Source of the DNA: Pseudomonas yamanorum
Lineage (GTDB): Bacteria > Pseudomonadota > Gammaproteobacteria > Pseudomonadales > Pseudomonadaceae
NCBI RefSeq assembly: GCF_900105735.1
Contig: NZ_LT629793.1
Coordinates: 5,332,001-5,396,000 of the forward strand
DNA length: 64,000 nucleotides
Direction: 5' to 3'
Positions 27,280 through 36,709 of this stretch are shown in pieces. The position numbers were made by a program, and so were the translations under genes. How positions within the stretch are numbered: the first letter of the stretch is position 1; the number at the start of each line of letters is the position of its first letter. The notes under the pieces are model-generated. The model was not told the DNA's origin. It saw only the letters and a program-made list of their open reading frames with translations, and did no database searches.

Positions 27280-27414
27280 GATCGTTCCCACGCTCTGCGT
27301 GGGAATGCATCCCGTGACGCTCCGCGTCATCACTGCGCAAGACTTCAACCGTCCATCCCCAGCTGGACGCAGAGCGTCCGAGGCGGCGTTCCCACGCAGA
27401 GCGTGGGAACGATC
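27280..27414. repeat. Second repeat family: paired GTTCCCACGC hairpins
   Basis: GATCGTTCCCACGCTCTGCG at 27280-27299 is inverted at 27389-27414, and each arm is itself a hairpin (TTCCCACGC/GCGTGGGAA). Two smaller hairpins lie inside: TGACGC/GCGTCA (27315-27329) and GGACGC/GCGTCC (27365-27379). This occupies most of the gene-free stretch between the Nudix gene and phnC. Confidence 0.85.
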
Positions 27415-27437
27415 AAAGTCCTACAGCTACTTCCAAC

Positions 27438-27499
27438 CTTTCATCAAACCTTCATCAAACGGTTTTACTCCAGTCATGTGCAAGTCATAGGGCTGACAC
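27438..27499 (+). promoter_or_regulatory. PHO-box array upstream of phnC
   Basis: Heptamers at 27438 (CTTTCAT), 27449 (CCTTCAT), 27471 (CAGTCAT), 27482 (AAGTCAT) and 27493 (CTGACAC) lie on an exact 11-bp repeat; the unit at 27460 (CGGTTTT) is degenerate. PhoB binds pairs of CTGTCAT-like heptamers with 4-bp spacers. It lies 70-130 bp before the phnC ATG and is expected to induce transport genes in phosphate starvation. Confidence 0.75.
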
Positions 27500-27515
27500 A
27501 GCCCGCGCCTACTGT

Positions 27516-27531
27516 CGTTTGAACTCAAACG
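27516..27531 (+). promoter_or_regulatory. Inverted repeat after the PHO boxes
   Basis: CGTTTGA-AC-TCAAACG, 7-bp perfect arms, placed about where phnC transcription would start. Could be an operator or a 5' mRNA hairpin. Confidence 0.35.
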
Positions 27532-27568
27532 CAGCCACGGATGGCTGTTCAACCAGACAGAGAAGCCC

Positions 27569-28402
27569 ATGACTCCAGCTATCCATGTCGATCATCTGAA
27601 CAAGACCTTTGCGAAAAAATCCGCATTGGTCGACCTCGAGCTTACCGTTGCCACCGGTGAGATGGTCGCGCTGATTGGCGCTTCCGGCTCCGGCAAATCC
27701 ACTTTGCTGCGCCACCTCGCGGGCCTGGCCTGTTGCGACAAGAGCAACGGCGGCAGCGTCAAGGTGCTGGGCCGGGAAGTGCAGGCCAGCGGGCGGTTGA
27801 ATGGCAAGGTGCGGCGCCTGCGCGCCGATATCGGCTACATCTTCCAGCAGTTCAACCTGGTCAACCGCTTGAGCGTGCTCGACAACGTACTGCTCGGTTG
27901 CCTGGGCCGCATGCCGCGCTGGCGTGGCAACCTCGGGTTGTTCAACTCCGAGGAAAAACAGTTCGCCATGGAATCCCTGGCCCGCGTCGGCCTGGCGGAC
28001 CTGGCCAGCCAACGCGCCTCTACCTTGTCCGGTGGCCAGCAGCAACGCGTGGCAATCGCCCGTGCCCTGACCCAACGCGCCGAAGTGATCCTCGCCGATG
28101 AACCCATCGCCTCCCTGGACCCGGAGTCGGCGCGCAAGGTCATGGAGATCCTCGCCGACATCAACGGCCGCGACGGCAAGACCGTGGTGGTCACCCTTCA
28201 CCAGGTCGATTACGCCATGCGTTATTGCCCCCGAGCCGTGGCGCTCAAGGGTGGGCGGATTCACTTCGATGGGCAGGCCAGCGACCTGAGCAGCCAGTTC
28301 CTCAATGATTTGTACGGTGCCGATGTCGACACCAGCCTGATGTTTTCCGACCAGACCCGCACACCCGTCGTCCCCGCACGGTTGGCCCTGGCCCGCGCTT
28401 GA
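27569..28402 (+). CDS. phnC: Phosphonate ABC transporter ATPase PhnC
   Basis: 277 aa. Walker [10 protein letters not shown] at about 35-43, signature LSGGQQQRV, Walker [14 protein letters not shown]-loop VTLHQVDYA. It energises uptake of phosphonates through PhnE with PhnD as the periplasmic receptor. First gene of the phn locus, downstream of a PHO-box array. Confidence 0.96.
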   Translation: MTPAIHVDHLNKTFAKKSALVDLELTVATGEMVALIGASGSGKSTLLRHLAGLACCDKSNGGSVKVLGREVQASGRLNGKVRRLRADIGYIFQQFNLVNRLSVLDNVLLGCLGRMPRWRGNLGLFNSEEKQFAMESLARVGLADLASQRASTLSGGQQQRVAIARALTQRAEVILADEPIASLDPESARKVMEILADINGRDGKTVVVTLHQVDYAMRYCPRAVALKGGRIHFDGQASDLSSQFLNDLYGADVDTSLMFSDQTRTPVVPARLALARA

Positions 28403-28434
28403 AACCTTACTAACGACCCACAGGAATCCTCTCC

Positions 28435-29436
28435 ATGTTGAACCGTATCGGTCATGTGTTTCTGTCCGCCGTGCTGTTAGCCAGCGTGGCCATGGGCAAT
28501 GCCCAGGCCGCCGACAAGGCGATCAATTTCGGCATCATGTCCACCGAGTCTTCGCAGAACCTCAAGAGCATCTGGCAGCCCTTTCTGGATGACATGCACA
28601 AGAAGACCGGCCTGACCATCAACGCCACCTTCGCCTCCGACTACGCCGGCCTGATCCAGGGCATGCGTTTCAACAAGGTCGACGTGGCCTGGCTGGGCAA
28701 CAAGGCCGCGATGGAAGCGGTGGACCGTTCCAACGGCGAAATCTTCGCCCAGACCGCCGCCGCCAACGGGGCTGCCGGTTACTGGAGCGTGCTGATCGTG
28801 CGCAAGGACAGCCCGATCAATAACGTTGAAGACATGCTCAAGAACGCCAAGAACCTGACCTTCGGCAACGGTGACCCGAACTCCACCTCGGGCTACCTGG
28901 TACCCGGCTACTACGTGTTCGCCAAGAACCACGTCGACGCCGCCACCGCCTTCAAGCGCACCCTCAACTCCAGCCATGAAGTCAACGCACTGAGCGTGGC
29001 CAAGGGGCAGTTGGACGTCGCCACCTTCAACACCGAAAGCTGGGACCGCCTGGAAGTCACCCAGCCGGACAAGGCCGCGATGCTCAAGGTGATCTGGAAG
29101 TCGCCGCTGATCCCGGCCGACCCGATGGTGTGGAGCAAGGCCCTGAGCGACAGCGAGAAGACCAAGATCCGCGACTTCTTCGCCAACTACGGTGACACCG
29201 ACGAAGAGAAGGCCGTGCTGAAGAACATGCAACTGGGCAAGTTCCTCAAGTCCAGCGACGACCAGCTGTTGCCGATCCGCCAACTGGAGCTGTTCAAGCA
29301 GCGCACCACCATCAGCGCCGACGACAAGCTGGAAGCGGCTGACAAGGCCAAGAAGCTGGCGGATATCGACGCCGACCTCGCCAAGCTGCAACAGCGCATC
29401 ACCGAACTGGACAAAAAGACCGCAGCCAACGGCTAA
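28435..29436 (+). CDS. phnD: Phosphonate-binding periplasmic protein PhnD
   Basis: 333 aa with a signal peptide (cleaved after about AQA, residue 25). The type II binding-protein fold opens with KAINFGIMSTESSQNLKSIW and has the family segment GYLVPGYYVFAKNH. A charged helical tail rich in Lys/Asp/Ala ends the protein. It captures phosphonates for PhnCE. Followed by a REPIN before phnE. Confidence 0.96.
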   Translation: MLNRIGHVFLSAVLLASVAMGNAQAADKAINFGIMSTESSQNLKSIWQPFLDDMHKKTGLTINATFASDYAGLIQGMRFNKVDVAWLGNKAAMEAVDRSNGEIFAQTAAANGAAGYWSVLIVRKDSPINNVEDMLKNAKNLTFGNGDPNSTSGYLVPGYYVFAKNHVDAATAFKRTLNSSHEVNALSVAKGQLDVATFNTESWDRLEVTQPDKAAMLKVIWKSPLIPADPMVWSKALSDSEKTKIRDFFANYGDTDEEKAVLKNMQLGKFLKSSDDQLLPIRQLELFKQRTTISADDKLEAADKAKKLADIDADLAKLQQRITELDKKTAANG

Positions 29437-29458
29437 CCCCCTGTAGGAACCGGGTTCA

Positions 29459-29548
29459 TGTGGGAGCGGGCTTGCTCGCGAATACGGTGTGTCATTCAAC
29501 GCATCCGGCGACTGAGTCACCGCATTCGCGAGCAAGCCCGCTCCCACA
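29459..29548. repeat. REPIN, GCGGGC type, between phnD and phnE
   Basis: TGTGGGAGCGGGCTTGCTCG with an inverted copy, GGGAG ends outermost. It fills the 148-bp gap inside the transport operon. Confidence 0.9.
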
Positions 29549-29584
29549 TTAAGCCCAGTTCCAACCCTACACCGAGAGTGACCC

Positions 29585-30367
29585 ATGACTACCTTGCATG
29601 CTGAAGCAGTGGGCAAAAGGACTTGGCCGCAATACCTGGGCTGGGGCCTGTTCCTGATCCTGCTGGCCTGGGCCTGGCACGGTGCCGAGATGAACCCGCT
29701 GGCGCTGTACCGCGATTCCGGAAACATGGCGACCTTCGCCGCCGACTTCTTCCCGCCGGACTTCCACGAATGGCGCTCCTACCTCAAGGAAATGATCGTC
29801 ACCGTGCAAATCGCCCTCTGGGGCACGGTACTGGCGATTGTCTGCTCGGTGCCGCTGGGCATTCTGTGCGCCGACAACATCACGCCGTGGTGGATTCACC
29901 AACCACTGCGCCGGGTGATGGATGCTTTCCGTTCGATCAACGAAATGGTGTTCGCCATGTTGTTCGTGGTCGCGGTGGGCCTCGGTCCTTTCGCGGGTGT
30001 CCTGGCCTTGTGGATCAGCACCACCGGCGTCCTCGCCAAGCTGTTTGCCGAAGCCGTCGAAGCCATCGACCCGGGCCCCGTTGAAGGTGTGCGAGCCACC
30101 GGCGCGAGTGCCTTGCAGGAAGTGATCTACGGCGTGATCCCGCAAGTGATGCCGCTGTGGGTGTCCTACGCGCTCTACCGCTTCGAGGCCAACGTACGCT
30201 CGGCGACGGTGGTGGGGATGGTCGGTGCCGGCGGGATCGGCGTGATCCTCTGGGAAAACATCCGCGCCTTCCAGTTCGTGCAGACCTGCGCGGTGCTGCT
30301 GGTGATCATCGTGGTGGTGAGCTGTATCGACGTGCTGTCCCAACGCCTGCGCAAGCAGTTCATCTGA
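29585..30367 (+). CDS. phnE: Phosphonate ABC transporter permease PhnE
   Basis: 260 aa, about five or six membrane helices. The binding-protein-dependent permease motif [20 protein letters not shown] is present near 155-175. It forms the membrane channel for PhnC and PhnD. Immediately followed by an intrinsic terminator and then phnF. Confidence 0.95.
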   Translation: MTTLHAEAVGKRTWPQYLGWGLFLILLAWAWHGAEMNPLALYRDSGNMATFAADFFPPDFHEWRSYLKEMIVTVQIALWGTVLAIVCSVPLGILCADNITPWWIHQPLRRVMDAFRSINEMVFAMLFVVAVGLGPFAGVLALWISTTGVLAKLFAEAVEAIDPGPVEGVRATGASALQEVIYGVIPQVMPLWVSYALYRFEANVRSATVVGMVGAGGIGVILWENIRAFQFVQTCAVLLVIIVVVSCIDVLSQRLRKQFI

Positions 30368-30377
30368 CGTCGGAGGG

Positions 30378-30399
30378 GTGCCCCAGGGCGCTTTTTTTT
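30378..30399 (+). terminator. Intrinsic terminator between phnE and phnF
   Basis: GTGCC and GGCGC (one T-G pair) form a short GC stem around CCAG, followed by eight T residues. It ends 5 bp before the phnF ATG, so it would cut transport from C-P lyase transcription unless readthrough occurs. Confidence 0.75.
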
Positions 30400-30403
30400 A
30401 AGC

Positions 30404-31108
30404 ATGCAGTTGTCTAGACAAGATGAGCCGGTGTACCGCGAACTCGCCGACATCCTGCGCCGCGAACTGAGCAGCTACCAGGCCGGTGAATTCCTGCCGG
30501 GCGAGGTGCAACTGGCTGAACGCTTCGGCGTCAACCGCCACACCCTGCGCCGCGCCATCGATGAGCTGGTGTTCGAAGGCAGCCTGTTGCGCCGCCAGGG
30601 CAAGGGCACCCAAGTGCTGGACCGCCCGCTGATTTACCCGATGGGGGCCGAGACCTCCTACAGCCAGTCGTTGTCGGCCCAAGGCGTGGGCGTGGAAGCG
30701 ATGCTGCTCAAGCGTCGCTACTGCTTCGCCAGCCGCGAAGAGGCGCAGCAATTGGGCATCGCGGAGATGGCGCCAATGATCGAGCTGCAGACCCTGCGCA
30801 AGCTCGACCACCAGCCGGTCAGCCTGATCCGCCATCGTTACTGCGCCAGCCATGCACCGTTGCTGGCGGATTACAACGGCGGCTCCCTGCGCCAGTACCT
30901 GCGTGAACGCGACCTGCCGTTGACCCGCACCCAAAGCCTCATCGGCGCTCGTTTGCCCAACCGCGACGAAGCCGCACTGCTGATGATGCCCCGGCACTTG
31001 CCGGCGCTGACCGTATTCACCCTTTCCCGCGATCGCGACGGCCGCCCGGTGGAGCTGGCGCAGTCCACCAGCCGTTCGGATCGCTTCCAGTACCAAGTGG
31101 TGACCTGA
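30404..31108 (+). CDS. phnF: GntR-family (HutC subfamily) regulator PhnF
   Basis: 234 aa. The winged helix DEPVYRELADILRRELSSYQ and a UTRA effector domain (about 85-225, SLIGARLPNRDEAALL) are clear. PhnF is thought to repress the phn operon. The start at 30404 has no Shine-Dalgarno sequence, only TTTTAAGC, because the GGAGGGG upstream is 26 nt away and partly in the terminator stem. It may be leaderless or coupled; GTG at 30431 is the alternative. A HutC-type palindrome overlaps codons 3-6. Confidence 0.93.
   Translation: MQLSRQDEPVYRELADILRRELSSYQAGEFLPGEVQLAERFGVNRHTLRRAIDELVFEGSLLRRQGKGTQVLDRPLIYPMGAETSYSQSLSAQGVGVEAMLLKRRYCFASREEAQQLGIAEMAPMIELQTLRKLDHQPVSLIRHRYCASHAPLLADYNGGSLRQYLRERDLPLTRTQSLIGARLPNRDEAALLMMPRHLPALTVFTLSRDRDGRPVELAQSTSRSDRFQYQVVT
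30410..30421 (+). promoter_or_regulatory. HutC-type operator within the start of phnF
   Basis: TTGTCTAGACAA is a perfect 12-bp palindrome and fits the HutC-subfamily pattern GT-N-TA-N-AC. PhnF is a HutC-subfamily protein, so autoregulation is likely. Confidence 0.65.
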
Positions 31109-31119
31109 TGGAGACCTCG

Positions 31120-31557
31120 ATGAACCTGTCCCCGCGTCAACACTGGATCGGCGTGCTCGCCCGCGCCTTTCGCAGTGAATTGCTGCCCCATGAAGACGCC
31201 CTGCGCGACGTGGATTACCAACTGATCCGCGCCCCGGAAATCGGCATGACCCTGGTGCGCGGCCGCATGGGCGGCAATGGCGCGCCGTTCAACCTCGGCG
31301 AAATGAGCGTGACCCGCTGCGTGGTGCGCCTGGCCGATGGGCGCACCGGCTACAGCTACCTGGCCGGGCGCGACAAGGTCCATGCCGAACTGGCGGCCCT
31401 GGCGGATGCGCATTTGCAGGGCGCGCACCCGAGCCCCTGGCTCAGCGACCTGATCGGCTCACTGGCCAACGCCCAGGCCGAACGCCGGGCGCACAAAGAG
31501 GCCGACACCGCCGCCACCAAGGTCGAGTTCTTCACCCTGGTTCGAGGAGAAAACTGA
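31120..31557 (+). CDS. phnG: C-P lyase core subunit PhnG
   Basis: 145 aa from the ATG at 31120, which has TGGAG 6 nt upstream; an ATG at 31108 overlapping the phnF stop would add four residues. The family core RHWIGVLARA-type start and LGEMSVTRCVVRL are present. Part of the PhnGHIJ complex that attaches methylphosphonate to ATP and cleaves the C-P bond. The end overlaps phnH by one base. Confidence 0.93.
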   Translation: MNLSPRQHWIGVLARAFRSELLPHEDALRDVDYQLIRAPEIGMTLVRGRMGGNGAPFNLGEMSVTRCVVRLADGRTGYSYLAGRDKVHAELAALADAHLQGAHPSPWLSDLIGSLANAQAERRAHKEADTAATKVEFFTLVRGEN

Positions 31558-32147
31558 TGAATGCCCAACGCTTGCAACCGGCCTTTGTAGACCCGGTGCT
31601 GGACGCCCAGCGCGGTTTTCGCGGGGCCCTCAAGGCCCTCGCCGAGCCCGGCCTGATCCAGTCCTTGCCCGCGGCCCCAAGCCTTGAAGGCCTGGCCCCC
31701 GCTACCTACGCGCTGTGCCTGGCGCTGCTGGATATGGACACGCCGCTGTGGCTGGCGCCGTGCTTCGACACACCGCTGATTCGCGCCAACCTGGCGTTCC
31801 ACTGCGGCTGCCCGCTGACCGCCAACCGTGAAGAGGCCGCGTTCGCCTTGCTCGGTGAACAGGACTTGCTCGACCTCAGCGGCTTCGACCACGGCAATGA
31901 CCGCTACCCCGATCAGTCCTGCACCTTGCTGGTCCAGTTGACCGACCTGGAAGCCGGTCGCGCCTTGAACTGGCGCGGTCCGGGGATCAAGACCCAGCGT
32001 CAGGTCAACCTGCCGGTGCCCCAGGCGTTCTGGCTGGAGCGCCAACGCCGGGAGACGTTTCCCCGTGGCCTGGACGTGTTGTTCGCCGCGGGCCATCACC
32101 TGATCGGCCTGCCACGCAGCACCCGAATTACACAGGAGCATGCCTGA
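31557..32147 (+). CDS. phnH: C-P lyase core subunit PhnH
   Basis: 196 aa. Family hallmarks include FVDPVLDAQRGFRGALKALAEPG at the start and LNWRGPGIKTQR in the middle. PhnH forms dimers in the PhnGHIJ core. Ends overlap phnG and phnI by one base each. Confidence 0.95.
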   Translation: MNAQRLQPAFVDPVLDAQRGFRGALKALAEPGLIQSLPAAPSLEGLAPATYALCLALLDMDTPLWLAPCFDTPLIRANLAFHCGCPLTANREEAAFALLGEQDLLDLSGFDHGNDRYPDQSCTLLVQLTDLEAGRALNWRGPGIKTQRQVNLPVPQAFWLERQRRETFPRGLDVLFAAGHHLIGLPRSTRITQEHA

Positions 32148-33223
32148 TGTACGTAGCCGTCAAGGGTGGCGAACAGGCCATCGACAATGCCCACCGCCTG
32201 CTGGCGAAAAAACGCCGGGGCGATACCTCCATTCCGGAACTGAGCGTGGAGCAGATCCGCGAGCAACTGCCGTTGGCGGTCGCGCGAGTGATGAGCGAAG
32301 GCTCGCTGTACGACACAGAGCTGGCTGCGCTGGCAATCAAGCAAGCGGCGGGGGATCTGGTGGAAGCGATCTTCCTGCTGCGGGCCTACCGCACCACGTT
32401 GCCGCGCTTCAACCCGAGCCTGCCGATTGATACCGCGCAGATGTCCCTGAGCCGGCGTTTGTCGGCGACTTTCAAGGACGTGCCGGGTGGGCAACTGCTG
32501 GGCCCGACCTTCGACTACACCCACCGCCTGTTGGACTTCGCACTGCTGGCCGAAGGTGAATACCCTGGCCCGCAAACCACGCCGGATGCTGCCCTTGAAC
32601 CATGCCCTCGGGTACTCGGCTTGCTGGCCAAGGAAGGGCTGATCAAGAACGAATCCGACGACACCGGCAGCGTCGCCGACATCACCCGCGACCCGCTGGA
32701 ATACCCGGCCAACCGCGCCCAGCGTCTGCAAGCCCTGGCTCGTGGCGATGAAGGTTTTCTGCTGGCACTGGGTTACTCGACCCAGCGCGGCTACGGCCGC
32801 AACCACCCGTTTGCCGGTGAGATTCGTATCGGCGATGTGGAGGTGTGGATCGACCCGGAAGAGTTGGGTTTCCCGGTCTGCCTGGGCAGCATCGAAGTCA
32901 CCGAGTGCGAGATGGTCAACCAGTTCGTCGGCTCGGCCACCGAGCTGGCGCAGTTCACCCGGGGCTACGGCCTGGCATTCGGGCATGCCGAGCGCAAGGC
33001 GATGGGCATGGCGCTGGTGGACCGCTCGCTGCGGGCCAATGAGTTCAACGAAGAGATCGTCTCGCCGGCCCAGCAGGAGGAATTCGTGCTGTCCCACTGC
33101 GACAACGTCGAGGCGGCGGGCTTTGTTTCCCACCTCAAATTGCCTCACTACGTGGACTTCCAGTCCGAACTGGAACTGATCCGCAAACTGCGCCAACCGG
33201 CCGAGGGCACGCGCCATGAATGA
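32147..33223 (+). CDS. phnI: C-P lyase core subunit PhnI
   Basis: 358 aa. PhnI displaces adenine from ATP to form alpha-D-ribose 1-phosphonate 5-triphosphate. Recognised by MYVAVKGGEQAIDNAHRLLA, LSRRLSATFKDVPGGQLLGP and YGRNHPFAGEIR. Overlaps phnJ by 8 bp. Confidence 0.96.
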   Translation: MYVAVKGGEQAIDNAHRLLAKKRRGDTSIPELSVEQIREQLPLAVARVMSEGSLYDTELAALAIKQAAGDLVEAIFLLRAYRTTLPRFNPSLPIDTAQMSLSRRLSATFKDVPGGQLLGPTFDYTHRLLDFALLAEGEYPGPQTTPDAALEPCPRVLGLLAKEGLIKNESDDTGSVADITRDPLEYPANRAQRLQALARGDEGFLLALGYSTQRGYGRNHPFAGEIRIGDVEVWIDPEELGFPVCLGSIEVTECEMVNQFVGSATELAQFTRGYGLAFGHAERKAMGMALVDRSLRANEFNEEIVSPAQQEEFVLSHCDNVEAAGFVSHLKLPHYVDFQSELELIRKLRQPAEGTRHE

Positions 33224-34082
33224 CCTGACCCAAACACCTGCCCGTGACCCGGCGTACAACTTCGCCTACCTCGACGAGCAGACCAAACGCATGATCCGCC
33301 GCGCCTTGCTCAAGGCCGTGGCGATCCCCGGTTACCAGGTACCGTTCGGCGGTCGCGAGATGCCGCTGCCTTACGGTTGGGGCACCGGCGGCATGCAACT
33401 GACCGCCGCGATTCTGGGGGCCGATGACGTGCTCAAGGTCATCGACCAAGGCGCCGACGACACCACCAACGCCGTGTCGATCCGGCGCTTTTTCGCGCGC
33501 ACCGCCGGCGTCGCCACCACTGAAAGCACCCCGGACGCCACGGTGATCCAGACCCGCCACCGCATCCCGGAAACCCCGCTGCACGCCGACCAGATCATGG
33601 TCTACCAGGTGCCGATCCCGGAGCCGCTGCGCTTTATCGAACCGTCGGAAACCGAGACCCGCACCATGCACGCCCTGAATGACTACGGGGTGATGCACGT
33701 AAAACTCTACGAAGACATCGCCACCTTTGGCCATATCGCCACCAGCTACGCCTACCCGGTGATGGTGGATGAGCGGTACGTGATGGACCCGTCGCCGATC
33801 CCGAAATTCGACAACCCGAAACTCGACATGAGCCCGGCGCTGATGCTGTTCGGTGCCGGTCGCGAAAAGCGTCTGTACGCAGTGCCGCCGTACACCCAGG
33901 TCACTAGCTTGGACTTTGAAGACCATCCGTTCGAAGTGCAGAAGTGGGAACACAACTGCGCCATCTGCGGCAGCCATGAATCGTTCCTCGATGAGCTGAT
34001 TCTCGACGACGCCGGTACCCAGAGTTTTGTGTGTTCCGACACCTGGTATTGCGCCCAACGGGTCAAGGAGAACAACCAGTGA
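33216..34082 (+). CDS. phnJ: Radical-SAM C-P lyase PhnJ
   Basis: 288 aa. The catalytic iron-sulfur cysteines are all present with the E. coli spacing: CAIC, then 21 residues to FVC, then SDTWYC (relative positions 1, 4, 26, 32). The glycyl-radical Gly region YGWGTGGMQ is near 50-58. PhnJ breaks the C-P bond of ribose 1-phosphonate 5-phosphate. Its stop overlaps the phnK GTG. Confidence 0.97.
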   Translation: MNDLTQTPARDPAYNFAYLDEQTKRMIRRALLKAVAIPGYQVPFGGREMPLPYGWGTGGMQLTAAILGADDVLKVIDQGADDTTNAVSIRRFFARTAGVATTESTPDATVIQTRHRIPETPLHADQIMVYQVPIPEPLRFIEPSETETRTMHALNDYGVMHVKLYEDIATFGHIATSYAYPVMVDERYVMDPSPIPKFDNPKLDMSPALMLFGAGREKRLYAVPPYTQVTSLDFEDHPFEVQKWEHNCAICGSHESFLDELILDDAGTQSFVCSDTWYCAQRVKENNQ

Positions 34083-34852
34083 GCCAGCCTCTTTTGCAAG
34101 TGCGTGATCTGTCGTTGTTATACGGCGAAGAGAAGGGCTGCCAGGACGTCAGCTTCGATTTGTACCCTGGCGAAGTGCTGGGGATTGTTGGCGAATCCGG
34201 CTCGGGCAAGTCCACTTTGCTCTCGTTGCTCAGCGGACGTTTGCCGCCGCAGGCCGGGAACATCGGCTATCGCGGCAAGGGCGGCGAATGGCTGGATTTG
34301 TACAGCGCCAGCGAAGCCGAACGCCGCACCTTGCTGCGCACCGAGTGGGGCTTTGTCGAGCAAAACCCACGGGACGGTTTGCGCATGGACGTGTCGGCCG
34401 GCGCCAACATCGGCGAGCGCTTGATGGCTCAAGGCGTGCGCAACTATGAGCAACTGCGCGGCGCCGGCCTCGACTGGCTCGGCCAGGTGGAAATCGACCC
34501 GCAGCGCATTGATGACTTGCCCCGGACCTTCTCCGGCGGCATGCAACAGCGCCTGCAAATCGCCCGCAACCTGGTCTCCAGCCCGCGCCTTGTGTTTATG
34601 GACGAACCCACTGGCGGCCTGGATGTGTCGGTGCAAGCGCGCTTGCTCGACCTGCTGCGCGGCCTCGTTCGCGAGCTGGATCTGGCGGTGGTGATCGTGA
34701 CCCACGACCTCGCCGTGGCACGCCTGCTGGCCGACCGCCTGATGGTGATGCGCCGTTCCCGCGTGGTGGAAACCGGGCTGACGGACCAGATCCTCGACGA
34801 TCCACAGCACCCTTACTCTCAACTGCTGGTGTCTTCGGTATTGCAGCCATGA
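34079..34852 (+). CDS. phnK: C-P lyase ABC-type ATPase PhnK
   Basis: 257 aa from the GTG at 34079 ([16 protein letters not shown]), which overlaps the phnJ stop. Walker [10 protein letters not shown], signature [10 protein letters not shown], Walker [13 protein letters not shown]. It binds the PhnGHIJ core and uses ATP during turnover; it is not a transporter subunit. Confidence 0.95.
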   Translation: MSQPLLQVRDLSLLYGEEKGCQDVSFDLYPGEVLGIVGESGSGKSTLLSLLSGRLPPQAGNIGYRGKGGEWLDLYSASEAERRTLLRTEWGFVEQNPRDGLRMDVSAGANIGERLMAQGVRNYEQLRGAGLDWLGQVEIDPQRIDDLPRTFSGGMQQRLQIARNLVSSPRLVFMDEPTGGLDVSVQARLLDLLRGLVRELDLAVVIVTHDLAVARLLADRLMVMRRSRVVETGLTDQILDDPQHPYSQLLVSSVLQP

Positions 34853-35571
34853 TGAATGCCTTGATCGAGGTCCGTGACCTCTCGAAAACCTTCACCTTGC
34901 ACCAGCAGAACGGCGTAGTGCTGAACGTGCTGCGCGGGGTGGAGTTCAGCGTGAAAGGCGGTGAATGCCTGGTGCTGCATGGCCAGTCCGGCGCCGGTAA
35001 AAGTACGTTGCTGCGCACCTTGTACGGCAACTATTTACCGGCAGGCGGCAGCATTCGTGTGCAGCACCTCGGCGAGTGGCTGGAGTTGGTCGGTGCCGAG
35101 CCTCGGGAGGTGTTGCAAGTGCGCCAGCAGACCCTGGGCTACGTCAGCCAGTTTCTGCGGGTGATCCCGCGCGTGGCCTGCCTGGATGTGGTGATGGAGC
35201 CCGCCCTGGCCCGTGGCTGGTCGAAGGCCAATGCACAGTCGCGCGCCGAGCATCTGCTGACCCGCCTGAACATTCCCCAGCGCCTATGGCAGTTGGCACC
35301 CGGCACGTTCTCCGGCGGCGAGCAGCAGCGGGTCAACATCGCCCGTGGCTTCATGGTGGACTGGCCGGTGATGCTGCTGGACGAACCCACCGCGTCCCTC
35401 GACGACAGCAACCGCCAGGTGGTGCTGGAGCTGATGAACGAAGCCAAGGCCGGCGGTGCCGCACTGATCGGCATCTTCCACGACCGCGCCGCCCGTGAAG
35501 CGGTGGCCGACCGCCATTTCGACATGACTCCCGCGCCCGTTGCCCAAGAGGAATACGCCCATGCCCGCTGA
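34849..35571 (+). CDS. phnL: C-P lyase ABC-type ATPase PhnL
   Basis: 240 aa. Walker [10 protein letters not shown], signature [10 protein letters not shown], Walker [13 protein letters not shown]. Paralogue of PhnK and part of the C-P lyase machinery. Overlaps phnK by 4 bp and phnM by 11 bp. Confidence 0.95.
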   Translation: MMNALIEVRDLSKTFTLHQQNGVVLNVLRGVEFSVKGGECLVLHGQSGAGKSTLLRTLYGNYLPAGGSIRVQHLGEWLELVGAEPREVLQVRQQTLGYVSQFLRVIPRVACLDVVMEPALARGWSKANAQSRAEHLLTRLNIPQRLWQLAPGTFSGGEQQRVNIARGFMVDWPVMLLDEPTASLDDSNRQVVLELMNEAKAGGAALIGIFHDRAAREAVADRHFDMTPAPVAQEEYAHAR

Positions 35572-36709
35572 ACAGATCCTCAGTAATGCCCGGCTGGTGA
35601 CGGCTGATCGCATGTTCCTTGGCAGCGTAGTGCTGCGGGACGGACTGATCGCCGACATCGCCGAAGGCCGCAGCCAGTTGCCCCAGGCCCAGGACCTCGA
35701 CGGTGATTTCCTGCTGCCGGGGCTGGTGGAACTGCACACCGACAACCTGGAAAAACACATGACCCCGCGCCCCGGCGTGGACTGGCCGTCGACCTCGGCG
35801 GTGCTCAGCCATGACGCGCAAATCATCGCGGCCGGCATCACCACGGTATTCGACGCGGTGTCCATCGGCGACGTGAACCCCAAGGGCAACCGCATGCAAA
35901 AACTGCCGGCGATGCTCAATGCCATCGCCTCGGCAGAAAGCGCCGGCCTGACCCGCGCCGAACACCGTCTGCACCTGCGCTGCGAGCTGTGCCACCCCGA
36001 CACCTTGAGCGTGTTTCGTGACCTGGTGGAAAACCCGCTGGTGCAGTTGGTGTCGGTGATGGACCACTCGCCGGGCCAGCGCCAGTTCGTGCTCGAATCC
36101 AAGTACCGTGAGTACTACATGGGCAAGTACCACCTGAACGACGAGACCATGGACGCGTTCATCAAGCTGCAAATGGCCAACTCGAAGGAATACAGCGACC
36201 GCTACCGCGCCGCGATCGTCGAGCATTGCCTGGCGCGCGGGCTGTCGGTGGCCAGCCATGACGATGCAACGCTGGCTCACGTCGAGGAGTCGGCACGCTA
36301 CGGGATGACCATCGCCGAATTCCCTACCACCCTGGAAGCGGCACGTGGCTGCCAGGAACTGAACATGAAAGTTCTGATGGGCGCGCCGAACGTGGTGCGT
36401 GGCGGGTCCCACTCGGGTAATGTGGCCGCCGCCGGCCTGGCTGCCGAAGGATTGCTGGATATACTTTCCAGTGACTACTACCCGGCCAGCCTGCTGCAGG
36501 CGGCGTTCGTGCTGGCCGATCAACAGGACGGTGGCGACCTATCCCGGGCGGTCAAGATGATCAGCCTGGCACCCGCACACGCGGCGGGCCTGAGTGATCG
36601 CGGCGAAATCGCTATCGGTCTGCGGGCCGACCTGGTGCAAGCCAAAAAAAGCCGCGACGGACTGCCAGTGGTCCAACAAGTCTGGCGACAAGCGAAGAGG
36701 GTGTTTTGA
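35561..36709 (+). CDS. phnM: Ribose 1-phosphonate 5-triphosphate diphosphatase PhnM
   Basis: 382 aa amidohydrolase-fold enzyme that releases diphosphate from the PhnI product. Metal ligands lie in [13 protein letters not shown] and VASHDD; the family end ITLRADLVQ appears as [21 protein letters not shown] precedes the ATG at 35561; an upstream TTG at 35540 would extend it into phnL and is not favoured. Overlaps phnN by one base. Confidence 0.95.
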   Translation: MPAEQILSNARLVTADRMFLGSVVLRDGLIADIAEGRSQLPQAQDLDGDFLLPGLVELHTDNLEKHMTPRPGVDWPSTSAVLSHDAQIIAAGITTVFDAVSIGDVNPKGNRMQKLPAMLNAIASAESAGLTRAEHRLHLRCELCHPDTLSVFRDLVENPLVQLVSVMDHSPGQRQFVLESKYREYYMGKYHLNDETMDAFIKLQMANSKEYSDRYRAAIVEHCLARGLSVASHDDATLAHVEESARYGMTIAEFPTTLEAARGCQELNMKVLMGAPNVVRGGSHSGNVAAAGLAAEGLLDILSSDYYPASLLQAAFVLADQQDGGDLSRAVKMISLAPAHAAGLSDRGEIAIGLRADLVQAKKSRDGLPVVQQVWRQAKRVF

